Source of the DNA: Nitrospirota bacterium
GTDB lineage: Bacteria > Nitrospirota_A > Leptospirillia > Leptospirillales > Leptospirillaceae
NCBI GenBank assembly: GCA_021795275.1
Contig: JAJYPO010000159.1
Coordinates: 1-5,356 of the forward strand
Direction of reading: 5' to 3'
DNA: 5,356 nucleotides
Shown here: positions 4,964 through 5,356 of the stretch, piece by piece
How positions within the stretch are numbered: the stretch's first letter is position 1
How the letters are laid out: the number at the start of each line of letters is the position of its first letter
The notes under the pieces: model-generated
The model's input: the letters and a program-made list of their open reading frames with translations, nothing else
What the model was told of the DNA's origin: nothing
The model's database searches: none
Made by a program: the position numbers and the translations under genes

Positions 4964-5356
4964 TCAGGGAGCAGGGACCGATTGGGGCTTTCCGTCCTCG
5001 CGTATGCGCTCGACCAGCCAATCGGTCAACTCCCGCCCGGAGGAGTCGTTGGGGCTGTTTTTGTGAAAACGTTCGTGGGCCCGGATTCCACGCGGATCTT
5101 CCTTTGCGACCCGGGAGAGAAAGGCCGAAAGGGGGCATTGGTCGATATCCGGGGAAACGGGAGCGGCAGGAAGACCGTGCACCCAGCGATGATAGGAGAG
5201 CGCCCCCAAAAATGTCGTGATTGAGCCGGGTGAAAGGGAGGGGTGGACGGTTCGGCTCCATTCGAGAATCCGGTCGGCCGGCATGGGGCGGGCCAGGGCA
5301 TACCCCTGGCCGAAAGTGGCGCCGAGGATCCTCGTCGCTTCGACCATCCCCGGATC
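4964..5356 (-). CDS. EAL-domain cyclic-di-GMP protein with CZB-like zinc-binding C-terminus (3' part only)
   Basis: This is the C-terminal ~130 residues of a larger protein; the gene enters from beyond the right edge and ends at TGA 4964-4966. Numbering from the Met encoded at 5347, which is probably internal, FGQGYALARPMPAD at 12-25 is the characteristic end of an EAL domain (GQGY...RPMP). EAL domains hydrolyse or bind cyclic di-GMP. The catalytic residues lie outside the window, so activity cannot be judged. The tail then shows HRW (His53), CPLSAFL (Cys71) and HERFH (His91, His95). This order of one His, one Cys followed by a C-x-L/F pattern, and HxxxH matches the zinc site of CZB domains, known from the diguanylate cyclase DgcZ and chemoreceptors. 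Spacings here are shorter than I recall for DgcZ. Many EAL proteins also carry GGDEF and PAS domains upstream; that cannot be seen here. The message ends at the 4885-4912 terminator. Confidence 0.8.
   Translation of the reverse strand, partial: DPGMVEATRILGATFGQGYALARPMPADRILEWSRTVHPSLSPGSITTFLGALSYHRWVHGLPAAPVSPDIDQCPLSAFLSRVAKEDPRGIRAHERFHKNSPNDSSGRELTDWLVERIREDGKPQSVPAP

Noticed and set aside
4360..5224. Plus-strand ORFs of 125 and 188 codons
   Set aside because: Opposite the NYN and EAL genes and the leader; no family features, and they conflict with well-supported minus-strand genes, promoter and terminator.
4848..5261. Upstream part of a 164-codon minus-strand ORF
   Set aside because: It overlaps the EAL gene in another frame and crosses the terminator and promoter. 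Only its last 26 codons after ATG 4847 merit mention.
1..5356. CRISPR array, insertion sequence or phage attachment site
   Set aside because: No regularly spaced direct repeats, transposase-like frames, terminal inverted repeats or tRNA-end duplications were seen by eye.

Overview
The window is a GC-rich bacterial chromosome segment (roughly 55-60% GC by eye). It starts inside the 3' end of a 23S rRNA gene, 14 bases of which are the sarcin-ricin loop, and finishes inside a signalling gene on the opposite strand. A double-membrane bacterium fits best: there is a lipoprotein-type oligopeptide-binding protein, a C-terminal EAL domain of cyclic-di-GMP signalling, and GTG starts with good Shine-Dalgarno sequences. 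The general look of the rRNA tail and proteins recalls acidophilic Nitrospirota such as Leptospirillum. That is an impression, not a proven assignment.

Layout, plus strand: 23S rRNA 3' end (1 to about 250), a spacer of about 30 bases without tRNA, 5S rRNA (about 282-401), a pyrimidine-rich trailer and an intrinsic terminator (429-462). Next come a family 5 solute-binding lipoprotein, OppA-like (496-2076), and a membrane-anchored NERD-domain nuclease-like protein with two CxxC pairs near its C-terminus (2172-3821). Minus strand: a NYN-domain (PIN-like) putative RNase (3844-4704) that converges on the NERD gene with 22 bases between stop codons. Upstream of it is a structured leader with its own sigma-70-type promoter (4853-4882), then an intrinsic terminator (4885-4912). 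The last feature is the 3' part of an EAL-domain gene whose product ends in a CZB-like zinc-binding segment (4964 to the window edge).

The genes do not form one pathway. The peptide-binding protein lies only 34 bases behind the rRNA terminator, so read-through from the rRNA operon, or a promoter overlapping the terminator, must be considered for its expression. No permease or ATPase partners are present, so it must work with transporter subunits encoded elsewhere. The NERD and NYN proteins both carry metal-dependent nuclease folds with their key acidic residues intact. They are convergent rather than co-transcribed, so a shared role is only a guess. The EAL gene is closed by its own terminator, which abuts the promoter of the NYN transcript.

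The most notable items are the NERD / membrane helix / paired-CxxC architecture, the EAL plus CZB-like C-terminus, and the short structured leader ahead of the NYN gene. That leader contains two hairpins and a 26-codon ORF whose ATG sits almost at the predicted transcription start. I found no CRISPR array, insertion sequence, tRNA or clear novel defence locus.
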